From NCBI GenBank assembly GCA_003171295.1, contig PMYF01000478.1, forward strand, positions 1 through 10,260: DNA of 10,260 nt. Reading direction: 5' to 3'. The translations under genes were made by a program, and so were the position numbers. This DNA is from Acidobacteriota bacterium. Its GTDB lineage: Bacteria; Acidobacteriota; Terriglobia; UBA7540. Position 1 is the stretch's first letter; every line of letters begins with the position of its first letter. The notes beneath the pieces were generated by a model. That model was not told where the DNA came from, did not search any database, and saw only the letters and a program-made list of their open reading frames with translations. Shown one piece after another: positions 1 to 6,899 of the stretch.

Positions 1-250
1 GTTGCTGGTACTTCTCGTTCTGGGCCTTCACCACGGCCAGTTCCTGTTGCCGGATCTTTTCCAGATCCCGCTTCTTTTCCAGATCGGCGATTTGGTTGCT
101 CCAGATCTTGTAAATGGCTCCGACGATCCCGAAGCTGATAATCAGCGCCCCCACAAACATGATGATCTGAGTGGCCATCGGCGCCGGTGGTCCCCCGGAA
201 ACGACCCTAGTCGGAGGCGGTGCGACTCCCAGCAGGTTGATCTTAATCAT
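1..250 (-). CDS. pilN: Type IV pilus inner-membrane assembly protein PilN (3' part beyond the window)
   Basis: About 83 N-terminal codons are visible; the gene runs off the left edge. The protein opens with the short cytoplasmic motif IKINLLG (residues 2-8), typical of PilN. A proline-rich linker follows, then one hydrophobic membrane segment at about residues 27-47 and a charged Lys/Glu/Gln-rich stretch from about 52 onward that looks like the start of the periplasmic coiled coil. In the family, the N-terminal INLL peptide docks in a groove of cytoplasmic PilM, and PilN pairs with PilO to align the pilus machine. The ATG lies two bases after the pilM stop. A GAGGAG ribosome site sits inside the end of pilM, 12 bases from the ATG, so the two genes are co-transcribed and probably translationally coupled. 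PilO, PilP and PilQ would be expected further left but are not in the window. Confidence 0.9.
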   Translation of the reverse strand, partial: MIKINLLGVAPPPTRVVSGGPPAPMATQIIMFVGALIISFGIVGAIYKIWSNQIADLEKKRDLEKIRQQELAVVKAQNEKYQQ

Positions 251-252
251 GG

Positions 253-1305
253 CTAGTCAAAGCTCCTCAAAGCCAGCCCCACCGCAACACACATACGGGG
301 AGCAATTTCTTCCACGTAACCCACGTCAAATTTCTTGCTATCCACAATGATCCTTTGAAACGGATTGATGATTTCCACGGGAATGCTGAATTCCGCTTTG
401 AGCTGATCCACAAGGCCGTCAATCTTGGCGGTCCCTCCGGATAAATAGATGTGCTGAATGTTTTCGGTCGACGTGGTCTGCCGGAAAAAATCGAATGTCT
501 TTTGGATTTCCAGCATCAGGATTTCGGTCACCGACCGCAGATGGGGAATTTTCTGCTCCTGCGTCACGTTGGGGACCTCAAATCCCTGCTTGAGCCTTTC
601 CGCATCCTCGTAACTCAAGTCGAGTTCCTTCTGCAGCGTGTCGGTATACTGGTTCCAACCTACGGAAACGTCGCGGGTGAACAGAGGATTGCCACCCCGC
701 CCGATCACGATGTTCATGATGCTGGCGCCGATATTGAGAATCGCGGACATCTGCTCGGAAGGGACTTCGTAGTTCGCCTCGAAGGCGTTGTAAACCGCGA
801 ACCCATCGTAGTCCACCACCGTGGGGATTTTTCCCGCCTGGCTCAGCACGTTGGTGTGATTAAGAATCTTTTCGCGCTTGACCGCCACCAGCATGACGTC
901 CGTTCCGCTCCCCGACGGGGACGAGCCCAACGACTGGTAGCTCAGGTTTACATCCGTCATGTCAAAGGGAATGTGCTGCTGCGCCTCGTAAGGGATCGCG
1001 TTGTAAAGCTCCTCCTGGGTTGCCGCGGCAACCGTCACACGCTTGACAATCACGGAGTGGCCGGAAACGGAGGTTGCTACATTCCGGGTCTTGATCCGGT
1101 TATCGGTGAATATCTTCTGAATGGCCGAGGAAGTCGCGAGGGCATCCATGATCTGCCCATCCACTACCGTATCCTGGCTGAGAGTTTCCATCCCCAGGTT
1201 CACGAGTTCGTATGAGTTGCCCTTCTTCCGCAATTCCACTGCCTTGACAGCGCTCGAACCAATATCCAACCCCACCAGGTTCTTCGATTTTCCTAAGCCA
1301 AACAT
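253..1305 (-). CDS. pilM: Type IV pilus assembly ATPase-fold protein PilM
   Basis: A 350-residue protein of normal PilM length, with the actin/FtsA-like fold of the family. Visible nucleotide-binding signatures are GLDIGSSAVKAVEL (residues 12-25, phosphate 1), LNIGASIMNIVIG (190-202, phosphate 2) and YLSGGTAKIDGL (287-298, adenosine region). The inserted SHS2 domain lies between, with TSVSGHSVIVKRV at 78-90. PilM is cytoplasmic, binds ATP and recruits the PilN N-terminus, linking the cytoplasmic motor side to the PilN/O/P inner-membrane complex. The start is supported by an AGGGAG ribosome site at 1314-1319 that overlaps the stop codon of the upstream HTH gene, 8 bases before the ATG. pilN follows after two bases. 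No signal peptide or membrane segment is seen, as expected. Confidence 0.95.
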   Translation of the reverse strand: MFGLGKSKNLVGLDIGSSAVKAVELRKKGNSYELVNLGMETLSQDTVVDGQIMDALATSSAIQKIFTDNRIKTRNVATSVSGHSVIVKRVTVAAATQEELYNAIPYEAQQHIPFDMTDVNLSYQSLGSSPSGSGTDVMLVAVKREKILNHTNVLSQAGKIPTVVDYDGFAVYNAFEANYEVPSEQMSAILNIGASIMNIVIGRGGNPLFTRDVSVGWNQYTDTLQKELDLSYEDAERLKQGFEVPNVTQEQKIPHLRSVTEILMLEIQKTFDFFRQTTSTENIQHIYLSGGTAKIDGLVDQLKAEFSIPVEIINPFQRIIVDSKKFDVGYVEEIAPRMCVAVGLALRSFD

Positions 1306-1317
1306 TGGCGATGCTCC

Positions 1318-1539
1318 CTACCGAACAGTGGCCCGCACCCGGCGCGACGCCCGCTGTTCAAATTGCGCGCTCTGCTTCTCCATCCAGCGGTCCAGAACGG
1401 TTTTCTTGAACTTCCAGCGATTGCCGAGTTTGAAGGCGGGAAGCTTCTCCTCATACACATACTTGTAAAGGGTCTCCCGCGAAACCCCGAGGTACTCCGA
1501 CGCTTCCCGGATGTCCATGACCTCTCTGGTTTCAACCAT
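1318..1539 (-). CDS. Small excisionase/MerR-type helix-turn-helix DNA-binding protein
   Basis: About 73 residues. The segment MDIREASEYLGVSRETLYKY (8-27) is a classic excisionase-family helix-turn-helix, followed by a wing and a basic stretch (KLPAFKLGNRWKFKK, 32-46) and DRWM. The C-terminal tail (about 57-73) is Arg/Gln-rich and probably disordered. Proteins of this family include recombination directionality factors and small transcription regulators. There is no integrase or other phage gene nearby, so a regulator is the better reading. I start it at the second ATG (1539) because GGAAGG at 1548-1553 lies 8 bases before it and only 2 bases before the first ATG (1545). It is the first gene of the transcript leading into pilM, whose ribosome site overlaps this gene's stop codon. 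It may therefore control pilus genes or its own promoter, which is inference. Confidence 0.88.
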   Translation of the reverse strand: MVETREVMDIREASEYLGVSRETLYKYVYEEKLPAFKLGNRWKFKKTVLDRWMEKQSAQFEQRASRRVRATVR

Positions 1540-1547
1540 ACTCATAA

Positions 1548-1553
1548 CCTTCC
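1548..1553 (-). promoter_or_regulatory. Ribosome binding site deciding the HTH gene start
   Basis: GGAAGG on the minus strand sits 8 bases before the ATG at 1539 and 2 bases before the ATG at 1545. The spacing favours the downstream ATG. Confidence 0.6.
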
Positions 1554-1625
1554 GAAGTGTCGTGGCTTACTGCACTAATGAAATCACTCCAGCGAAAGCA
1601 CAAGTCTACCCACTCTATTGGTCCG

Positions 1626-1655
1626 CTTATACGCCCCGCCTATTTGCGCTGTCAA
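1626..1655 (-). promoter_or_regulatory. Sigma-70-type promoter of the HTH-pilMN operon
   Basis: Minus strand: a perfect -35 box TTGACA (1650-1655), an 18-base spacer, and a -10 box TATAAG (1626-1631, five of six consensus bases). Transcription should start near 1618-1619, leaving a leader of about 80 bases before the HTH start codon. It lies at the edge of an AT-rich stretch, on the correct strand, and is the only gene-proximal promoter I see for the pilus operon. Confidence 0.75.
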
Positions 1656-1663
1656 GAGAAATT

Positions 1664-1689
1664 TAGTAAGTCATAGGGGTTTCTTACTA
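1664..1689. promoter_or_regulatory. 7-base dyad upstream of the pil-operon promoter (possible operator)
   Basis: TAGTAAG (1664-1670) and its exact reverse complement CTTACTA (1683-1689) are separated by 12 bases, with arm centres 19 bases apart, roughly two helical turns. The dyad is centred about 24 bases upstream of the -35 box centre, near -58 relative to the predicted start. This is a position used by activators. Whether the HTH protein or another factor binds here is unknown. Confidence 0.35.
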
Positions 1690-2133
1690 TTATTATCACG
1701 CTTCTTATGGTTATTTTAGGTCATTTGTGGAAGAGGTTGTATAGTTTCGAACGAACACCACTAGATATATCCCCATGAAATATTTCGGCTCTTGCGGCGT
1801 CTTGTGGACATTTTAGCTATGTTCAGGGGAAGGAAAGCGAGTTAGACCCATGTCGAGTGAAATCCTCCTGGGTCCTTTTGCGTTCCTCGCAGGCTTGCGC
1901 CAATAGCTCTGGATCTAGGCCACAAATGCTCTCCTTTTCCCGGTTTTTCTTGTGCTTTGAAGTGGCTTTGAATGGAGAACGAGGGTAAGGAATGTTGGTT
2001 TCTTGCGGGTTTCCCGGAATGACGAACTGTCTGGGGGGCCGAAGCGACCCTGGCCGGGGCAATTCGGGGAACTCCATAGCCGAACTCCCTTCCTTGGCTG
2101 AGGGGGGGGTGAGCAGTAGTGGGTCTCGGAACC

Positions 2134-2159
2134 AGCAGGATCGTCGACAATCCCCTGCT
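2134..2159 (-). terminator. Second hairpin downstream of the secreted-protein gene
   Basis: AGCAGG (2134-2139) pairs with CCTGCT (2154-2159). An alternative fold gives two 4-bp stems with a GG bulge around a loop containing the palindrome GTCGAC. There is no U-run after it on the minus strand, so a role in termination or RNA 3'-end protection is only suggestive. Confidence 0.25.
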
Positions 2160-2183
2160 CCCCCCAATTCAGGAGGAAATGCT

Positions 2184-2217
2184 CTGGGGCAGTTACGTGC
2201 AACGCGGTCTGCCCCAG
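2184..2217 (-). terminator. Candidate terminator hairpin after the eight-gene run
   Basis: A perfect 9-bp inverted repeat (CTGGGGCAG at 2184-2192, CTGCCCCAG at 2209-2217) with a 16-base loop begins 10 bases after the stop codon of the secreted-protein gene. The stem is GC-rich, but the bases after it on the minus strand (AGCATTTCC) hold only a short T run. It is therefore not a canonical intrinsic terminator. Its position at the end of the run of same-strand genes is the main support. Confidence 0.4.
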
Positions 2218-2227
2218 CCAGTTGAGA

Positions 2228-3181
2228 TTACTTGTTGGTTGCGCCGACGCCGCTGGTGAGTTGCAGTTCCGCATACCCCAGGGTAATTTGCAGCGCGACC
2301 TGCTTCCCGTCCAGGCTGACGTTCATCGCCTCATAGGGATTCGGGCGCCCAGCATTCTGCGCCTGCCAGGCAAGCTGCTGCGCCATCTTCAGTCCCTCCA
2401 GGACCTGCCGCAGCGTGGCCGCGTCTTCCGGGGTTGTGCAGTTGAGCTTTATGTCCAGATTAACCTTGTCCGCAGCATCAATGCTGTAAATCAGGGAATC
2501 AACTTTTTCAAATACCCGCGACCAATCCAGCTTCAGGCTGTTCTGCAGCGACAGCCAGCCACGGAACCAATCGCCGATGGCCGACTCTAGAGCAATTCCC
2601 CAGATGGGTGCGTCCTTGCGAGTTTGAGCCAGGAGGGCCGTGAAACGCTCGTTCGAATTCAGGCCCGGCGCCTGCCCGGCATGCGCTTCCAGCAACTCCG
2701 TCAAGGCCGTGAGCGGCCCGAAAGCCCCGAGGGAATTCTCCAGCACCACGACGCAGGTTCCCGCCACACTCGCTTGCAGGCAGTAGGCCTGCTGGCCGGC
2801 AATGGGGGTGGATGTGAGGTTCTGCGCCGCAGCGCGGCTGGCCACCTGAGCCTTATCAAAATGCCCGGAGGCAAAGCCATACAGATCCATTTCCTTGTCG
2901 CCGGGCTTCCACCCGATCATCAGTTCGTCAATGTCGTTCTCACCGATGCCGACTTGCGCCAGGGCCGACTCAAACTGCTGCAGGCGCGGGCCCAAAAAGC
3001 GTTGTCGCAAGGCCTGGAAATTAGGCAGCTTGCGCAACTTGGCCGGACTGTTGTATTCCACCCGCAGGGTCTGCGCGGGAAAACCTGCCATGGCCGTACT
3101 TACGAAATCCGCGCCGGCGCCGTTCTGCGCCGCCCCTGCCAGCGCCATCACCACCATAAGTGCGAGAAGGATTCGTCGCAT
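2228..3181 (-). CDS. Secreted/periplasmic protein of unknown function
   Basis: About 317 residues, not recognised. It begins with a clear signal peptide: two Arg, a hydrophobic core (ILLALMVVMALAG) and an Ala/Gly-rich cleavage region near residues 16-24. Hence it is exported, with no further membrane segment and no lipobox Cys. The mature part mixes helical, Leu/Gln/Ala-rich stretches with the motif IDELMIGW about a quarter of the way in. It has only a few scattered Cys and no catalytic motif I can name. An upstream ATG (3193) exists, but the GGGGG run five bases before the ATG at 3181, together with a better signal-peptide start, makes 3181 preferable. It follows the aminotransferase stop by 27 bases and is the last gene of the run, so it is probably co-transcribed. 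A role linked to the lipid-type genes upstream is only contextual. Confidence 0.8.
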   Translation of the reverse strand: MRRILLALMVVMALAGAAQNGAGADFVSTAMAGFPAQTLRVEYNSPAKLRKLPNFQALRQRFLGPRLQQFESALAQVGIGENDIDELMIGWKPGDKEMDLYGFASGHFDKAQVASRAAAQNLTSTPIAGQQAYCLQASVAGTCVVVLENSLGAFGPLTALTELLEAHAGQAPGLNSNERFTALLAQTRKDAPIWGIALESAIGDWFRGWLSLQNSLKLDWSRVFEKVDSLIYSIDAADKVNLDIKLNCTTPEDAATLRQVLEGLKMAQQLAWQAQNAGRPNPYEAMNVSLDGKQVALQITLGYAELQLTSGVGATNK

Positions 3182-3208
3182 GTTTTCCCCCATATGTGGA
3201 ATCGTAGA

Positions 3209-4675
3209 TCAGTTCTTGCTGTTGCGGCAGCGCTGGAAGAGCTGGTTCAGGAGTTCGAGTCCCAGGTCCATCTCTTCGCGCGTAATGGTGAACGACGGCG
3301 CCAGCGTGAACACGTTCTTGTAATAGCCGCCCACGTCGAGCACCAGCCCATATTTACGGCCGGCCACAGGGATGTCGCCATCCAACCCAGCCGCAAAGAT
3401 GCGGTCGGTCAGGTCGCGGTCGGGCGTGATGCCGTCTTCCTGGCACACTTCCAAACGCAGAGCGAGGCCGAGGCCGTCCACGTGACCGATGACTCCGGGA
3501 TAGCGCCGCTGGAGTTCCCGGAGGCCGGCGAGGAAGTATGCACCTTTCTCGTTCACGAGTTTCTCGTAGTCTCCCTCCTCCATCATCTTGAGCGTCTCGA
3601 GCGCCACGGCCGTGCCGAGGGTGTTTGAGGAAAACGTCGAGTGCGTCGACCCCGGCGGGAAGAGTTCGGGCGTGATCAGCTCCTCGCGCGCCCAGATGCC
3701 GGAAAGAGGGTTCAAGCCATTGGTGAGGGCTTTGCCGAACACAATAATGTCAGGCGTGATGCCGAAATTCTCAATCGCCCAGAATTTTCCGGTGCGATAA
3801 AAGCCCATCTGGATTTCGTCATCGACGATCAGGATCTTGCGTTCGCGGCACGTCTGTTGCAGCCGCTGGAAATATTCCCGGGGGGGAATGACGTAGCCGC
3901 CCGTTCCCTGCACCGCCTCGATGTAAAACGCCCCGTACTCCGCGGTCTCGGCCTTGGCGTCCCACACGCCGTAGTACTCACAACCAAAGAGCCGGGCAAA
4001 CTGGTCGTGGCAATAGAGATTACAGCTCTCAGGCTTGAGGCCATAAATGCAGCGGAAACAATAAGGGTAGAAGACGAACTGCGCGCGGTCGCCGAAGTGG
4101 CCGTAACGCCGCCGGTAGCGATAGCTCGAGGTGATGGCCGAAGCGCCCAGCGTACGCCCGTGGTACCCGCCCATGAAAGCGAACATCAGATTCTTACCAG
4201 TGTAGTTGCGAACGAGCTTGAGCGAATCCTCGATGGCCTGCGCGCCGCCCACGTTGAAATGGACCCGGCCCTTAACGCCAAAACGCTTCTCGCAATACTG
4301 CGCAATGCGCGCGGCGACCTCCACCTTTTCGGAGTGCAGGTACTGGCAGGCAAGCTGCGGCAGGCGATCCACCTGACGCTTCAGCGCCTCGTTCAAGCGG
4401 CGGTTCTTGTAACCAAAGCTCGCAGCGGAATACCACATCTGCAGGTCGAGATAGGGCGTGCGCTGCTCGTCGTAAAGGTAGCACCCCTCACAATCAACAA
4501 AAATCTTGGGGGGATCGAGATAATGCACCGTGTCGCCGAACGAGCAGTATTTGCGTTCCAGGGCCAGCAGTTCAGCGTTGCGGGTGGTGGATTCGGAATT
4601 CGGCAAGAAGATGGAGCCTCCGTCAAGAAATTTGCGGGCAATTCGGGCCGGCCGTGAGGGCCGCCGCGGCCGCAT
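3209..4675 (-). CDS. Class III PLP-dependent aminotransferase
   Basis: 488 residues; the fold-type I class III family (acetylornithine, GABA and diaminobutyrate aminotransferase relatives) is clear. Visible signatures are FNVGGAQAIEDSLKL (140-154, cofactor phosphate region), GGYHGRT (169-175), DDEIQMGFYRTGKF (285-298, Asp286 contacting the pyridine nitrogen) and the Schiff-base Lys315 in IVFGKALTNG. GSTHSTFSSNTLGTA follows at 342-356. An unusual CxxC-x8-CxxxC set (Cys206, 209, 218, 222) sits between. The substrate cannot be read; an amine donor to a keto or aldehyde acceptor is the family chemistry. The ATG directly follows the phosphatase stop (TAAATG), implying coupling, but no ribosome site is evident there. 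The first ~30 residues are Arg/Pro-rich and look unlike the family, and an in-frame TTG at 4606, 10 bases after GGAGG, is an alternative start. Confidence 0.93.
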   Translation of the reverse strand: MRPRRPSRPARIARKFLDGGSIFLPNSESTTRNAELLALERKYCSFGDTVHYLDPPKIFVDCEGCYLYDEQRTPYLDLQMWYSAASFGYKNRRLNEALKRQVDRLPQLACQYLHSEKVEVAARIAQYCEKRFGVKGRVHFNVGGAQAIEDSLKLVRNYTGKNLMFAFMGGYHGRTLGASAITSSYRYRRRYGHFGDRAQFVFYPYCFRCIYGLKPESCNLYCHDQFARLFGCEYYGVWDAKAETAEYGAFYIEAVQGTGGYVIPPREYFQRLQQTCRERKILIVDDEIQMGFYRTGKFWAIENFGITPDIIVFGKALTNGLNPLSGIWAREELITPELFPPGSTHSTFSSNTLGTAVALETLKMMEEGDYEKLVNEKGAYFLAGLRELQRRYPGVIGHVDGLGLALRLEVCQEDGITPDRDLTDRIFAAGLDGDIPVAGRKYGLVLDVGGYYKNVFTLAPSFTITREEMDLGLELLNQLFQRCRNSKN

Positions 4676-5422
4676 TTACGACAACGCCGGAACTGGCTGC
4701 CGGTATCGCCGGGCCGGCGCCGGGGCAAGCAGCTTCTCGAGCCCGGTCTGCACGTCCTGGAAAGTCTCGAAAGGGTGGCAGGCGATCCCGTTCTCTCGGC
4801 AGTGCGCCAGCAATTGTCGTTTGGCAAAGATCACGCCTGCGACCTCGACGGCGAAGCGATCCGACATGCCGTCGCCCACAAAGACGACCGGCTGCCGGCC
4901 TCGACTGAGGCGGCGGATGATGGCGGCCTTGCAAGTGGCGCAACCGTGCTCGCAGGACTCCGCTGCATGAGGAAACGAAGGAAGCAGCCGGCGGCCCTCC
5001 ACCCGCAGCGCGCTCGCGAACAGGTGCGAACCGTTCCGAAAATGTGCGGCCAGGCCGGCGCGCTTCAGCAGGCGGCGGATCACATAATCGAAACCGTCAC
5101 TCAAGATGTAAAGCGGTATCCGCTGCCGGCGCACGAACCGGCAGAAGTCCCCGAAATGCGGGTCGAGCGTGATGGAATCAATCACCGCGTGGAGCTCCTC
5201 CACCGGGGCATCCACCAACGCGATCTGCCGCTCCAGGCACTCGCGCGAACCGATCATGCCCAGCGCCCACTCCCGCTCAATGTCACGCCAGGAAGGGTGC
5301 GCAAGCTGCGTCAGAATCTGGTCAGTCACGTCGAGCTCGGTGATGGTTCCATCAAAGTCACAAAACACGGCGGGTGCGAAAGCGCCCTCCGTAGCCGCCC
5401 GAGCCTGGGATCGGTTATTCAT
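4676..5422 (-). CDS. MtnX-like HAD-IB family phosphatase
   Basis: 248 residues. HAD motifs occur in order: FCDFDGTIT (20-28, nucleophile Asp22 and acid/base Asp24), YILSDGF (105-111, Ser108), Lys165 in the CKAAII segment, and FVGDGMSDRFA (181-191, Asp184 and Asp188). The helical C1 cap and the Cys157/161/164 cluster before the motif III lysine resemble the MtnX/phosphoserine-phosphatase branch. The reaction is hydrolysis of a phosphate monoester in the cytoplasm. MtnX itself acts in methionine salvage, but no other salvage gene is present, so the substrate is open. A small phosphorylated intermediate of the surrounding pathway, for example a phospho-amino-alcohol, is a guess. The last ~15 residues are Pro/Arg-rich. 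The only nearby ribosome-like site (AAGGA) is about 14 bases from the ATG, so initiation looks weak. The stop codon abuts the aminotransferase start. Confidence 0.9.
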   Translation of the reverse strand: MNNRSQARAATEGAFAPAVFCDFDGTITELDVTDQILTQLAHPSWRDIEREWALGMIGSRECLERQIALVDAPVEELHAVIDSITLDPHFGDFCRFVRRQRIPLYILSDGFDYVIRRLLKRAGLAAHFRNGSHLFASALRVEGRRLLPSFPHAAESCEHGCATCKAAIIRRLSRGRQPVVFVGDGMSDRFAVEVAGVIFAKRQLLAHCRENGIACHPFETFQDVQTGLEKLLAPAPARRYRQPVPALS

Positions 5423-5458
5423 TGTTCGGTTATGATTCCTTTCAACAGCGTTGCTTAA

Positions 5459-5539
5459 TTATGAATTCTGAATTATGAAACGCAAGCATCCCGTCTTGGA
5501 TATCGGCCTCCCAATTTGCCATTCATCATTCAGAATTCA
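5459..5539. repeat. Inverted repeat built of degenerate heptamers
   Basis: Three 7-base units lie in tandem at 5459-5479 (TTATGAA, TTCTGAA, TTATGAA). On the other side, 5522-5542 again has 7-base periodicity with units starting TTCA. The two sides form an 18-bp inverted repeat (5462-5479 with 5522-5539, one mismatch) around a 42-base loop. The right arm contains the ligase stop codon (5537-5539). The spacer otherwise shows no gene, and only a poor promoter match. It resembles the short tandemly repeated heptamers known from cyanobacterial spacers. Confidence 0.6.
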
Positions 5540-6850
5540 AGTTGCGCGCTCATCCACCAGGCGGCGCGGCTTGCGGCCCTGATCGAGGCTGCCGCGGGGA
5601 AGAAAACGGAAAGCCAGGCGGTACATGCCGCAAACCTTATTGGCCCAAACATCCGGATACAAGGTCTTCAGGTTCTCCTGAATGGCGCCTTCCACCTGGG
5701 AAGTGCTGGCGCCATTGCTCATTTCCAGGCGAAACTCCAGGATGTCGTGCAGGCCTTCCTGGCGGACTGCCACCTGCCAGCTCGCGGCAAGGCCCTCCAC
5801 ATCGTGCAGGACGCGCTCAAAAATCTCCGGGTACATATTCCCCGCGCCCATCACCACCATCTCGTCGCGACGGCCTTTGATGCGCTCGATGCGCCGCAGA
5901 GTGGCGCCGCAGGCGCAAGGCCCCTCGACGAAGCGCGTCACATCGTGAACCCGATAACGAACGAAGGGCATGGTGCGGCGCGACAGGGTGGTGACGACCA
6001 GTTCGCCGTAGCCGTCCGGGTCGGGATCGACGATTTCGAAGTAGAGATTAAACTCGTCCACGTGGTAAGCCTCGCGGCGCAGGCATTCCATGCCCGCACC
6101 GCCCTGCTCGGTCGAGCCGTAGGCGAGAACCACGGGGCACTTCCAAACGCTCTCCACGTAGTTGCGGTAAACGGCGGTCATGCGGTCGCCCGCCGCCATG
6201 ATGAGCTTCAGCGGATAGGTTCCTTCCTTTTCGGCGATCTCGCTCAAGCTGACGAGCCAGGTGGGATCCCCCACCAGAACGTTGTACCCGTAAGCGCCCA
6301 GGCGCGAGTACACCTCCCGCGGGTGCGGTTTGCCGACCGCCGAGCAGAACACTCCCAGGCGCTTGCAAGCCAGGAAAGTGACCCAACTGCTGAACCAGTA
6401 ACCCACGTCAAACGTGCAGACCACGCGGTCGCCCTTGCGTACGCCGTTCTCGTACAGCCCCGCGGCTTCGTAACGCGCCGCGAAGTCCAACTCTGCGTAG
6501 GAGAAATAGACACTCTTGGGCCCGCCGGAGGTGCCCGTGGTCTCGAAAACCAGTTCGGGCTCGCGGCACAGGAATTCCTCAGCCGGCAGGGCACGCAGGT
6601 CCTCGGGAGTCGTGAAGATGTCACCCAGATCCTGGGGCTCGCGGACTTGCTTCGGGTCAATGCCGTGTTCCCGCAATTTGCGGGCAAAGAATTTCTGGTG
6701 CTGGGCGGCGTAGCGGACGAGAGTGCGAAAGGAATCCGCTTGCATCCGCTGAATCAGCGGGCGCGGAACGCGCTTACCCCAGCGCACGAGCGCCGGCACG
6801 GACTCGCCGATCAAAGCACGTTCAATCAGTTGGCGGACATGACCGAGCAT
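5537..6850 (-). CDS. PaaK/CapK-like adenylate-forming acyl ligase
   Basis: 437 residues, the length and order of the phenylacetate-CoA ligase (PaaK)/coenzyme F390 synthetase-like branch of ANL enzymes. Motifs seen: phosphate loop TTGTSGGPKS (104-113), YGSTEQGG (244-251), ribose-binding Asp303 in RYRVHD, a CACG pair (312-315) as in PaaK relatives, hinge region KGRRDEMVVMGAGNMYP (325-341), and a C-terminal Lys428 in GRKPRR that fits the adenylation lysine. The chemistry is ATP-dependent activation of a carboxylic acid to an acyl-adenylate, then transfer to CoA or a carrier thiol. The acid is unknown; with an ACP and a KAS close by, loading of a fatty or aromatic acid is plausible. No signal peptide; cytosolic. 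It is separated by repeat-bearing spacers of 155 bases upstream and 114 bases downstream, and no good ribosome site precedes the ATG. Confidence 0.9.
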   Translation of the reverse strand: MLGHVRQLIERALIGESVPALVRWGKRVPRPLIQRMQADSFRTLVRYAAQHQKFFARKLREHGIDPKQVREPQDLGDIFTTPEDLRALPAEEFLCREPELVFETTGTSGGPKSVYFSYAELDFAARYEAAGLYENGVRKGDRVVCTFDVGYWFSSWVTFLACKRLGVFCSAVGKPHPREVYSRLGAYGYNVLVGDPTWLVSLSEIAEKEGTYPLKLIMAAGDRMTAVYRNYVESVWKCPVVLAYGSTEQGGAGMECLRREAYHVDEFNLYFEIVDPDPDGYGELVVTTLSRRTMPFVRYRVHDVTRFVEGPCACGATLRRIERIKGRRDEMVVMGAGNMYPEIFERVLHDVEGLAASWQVAVRQEGLHDILEFRLEMSNGASTSQVEGAIQENLKTLYPDVWANKVCGMYRLAFRFLPRGSLDQGRKPRRLVDERAT

Positions 6851-6871
6851 AAAGTGTAAGTGATCCGTTCC

Positions 6872-6899
6872 CAGTGATCAGTCATCAGTATTCAGTGGC
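6872..6899. repeat. Four tandem degenerate heptamers
   Basis: Four consecutive 7-base units, each beginning CAGT and varying in the last three bases, fill 6872-6899 in the spacer upstream of the ligase gene. An 11-base stretch of it (6874-6884, GTGATCAGTCA) recurs as an exact reverse complement at 6985-6995, close to the glycosyltransferase stop codon. Confidence 0.6.

Larger units (their letters stand above)
1546..2227. other. Long intergenic stretch with promoter, dyad and hairpins
   Basis: No convincing gene in 682 bases. From 1560 to about 1830 it is AT-rich and contains the pil promoter and the dyad. From 1830 to 2227 three minus-strand frames are open at once, which usually means few stop codons by chance. 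One of them (1823-2077) has a ribosome-site-like AGGGAG seven bases before its ATG and is noted among the findings. A run of eight G lies at 2102-2109. Two hairpins near 2134-2217 follow the stop codon of the gene to the right. Confidence 0.6.

Noticed and set aside
1318..1539. Phage or integrative element marked by an excisionase
   Set aside because: No integrase, attachment repeat or other phage gene is present, and the gene is coupled to pilM.
3191..3193. Upstream ATG for the secreted protein
   Set aside because: No ribosome site before it, and it puts extra polar residues ahead of the signal peptide; the ATG at 3181 has a G-run at proper spacing.
4676..5422. Assignment of the phosphatase to methionine salvage (MtnX)
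   Set aside because: No mtnA, mtnB, mtnW or mtnD-type gene is nearby, and the context is lipid-like; only the family can be supported.
5462..5539. Inverted repeat as an intrinsic terminator after the ligase gene
   Set aside because: AT-rich arms, a 42-base loop and no U-run; better explained as a heptamer repeat.
5516..6859. Plus-strand open frame of 447 codons opposite the ligase gene
   Set aside because: It mirrors the ligase gene in the GC-rich antisense frame; the ligase has full family motifs, and the antisense product has a His/Arg/Ala-rich composition typical of shadows.
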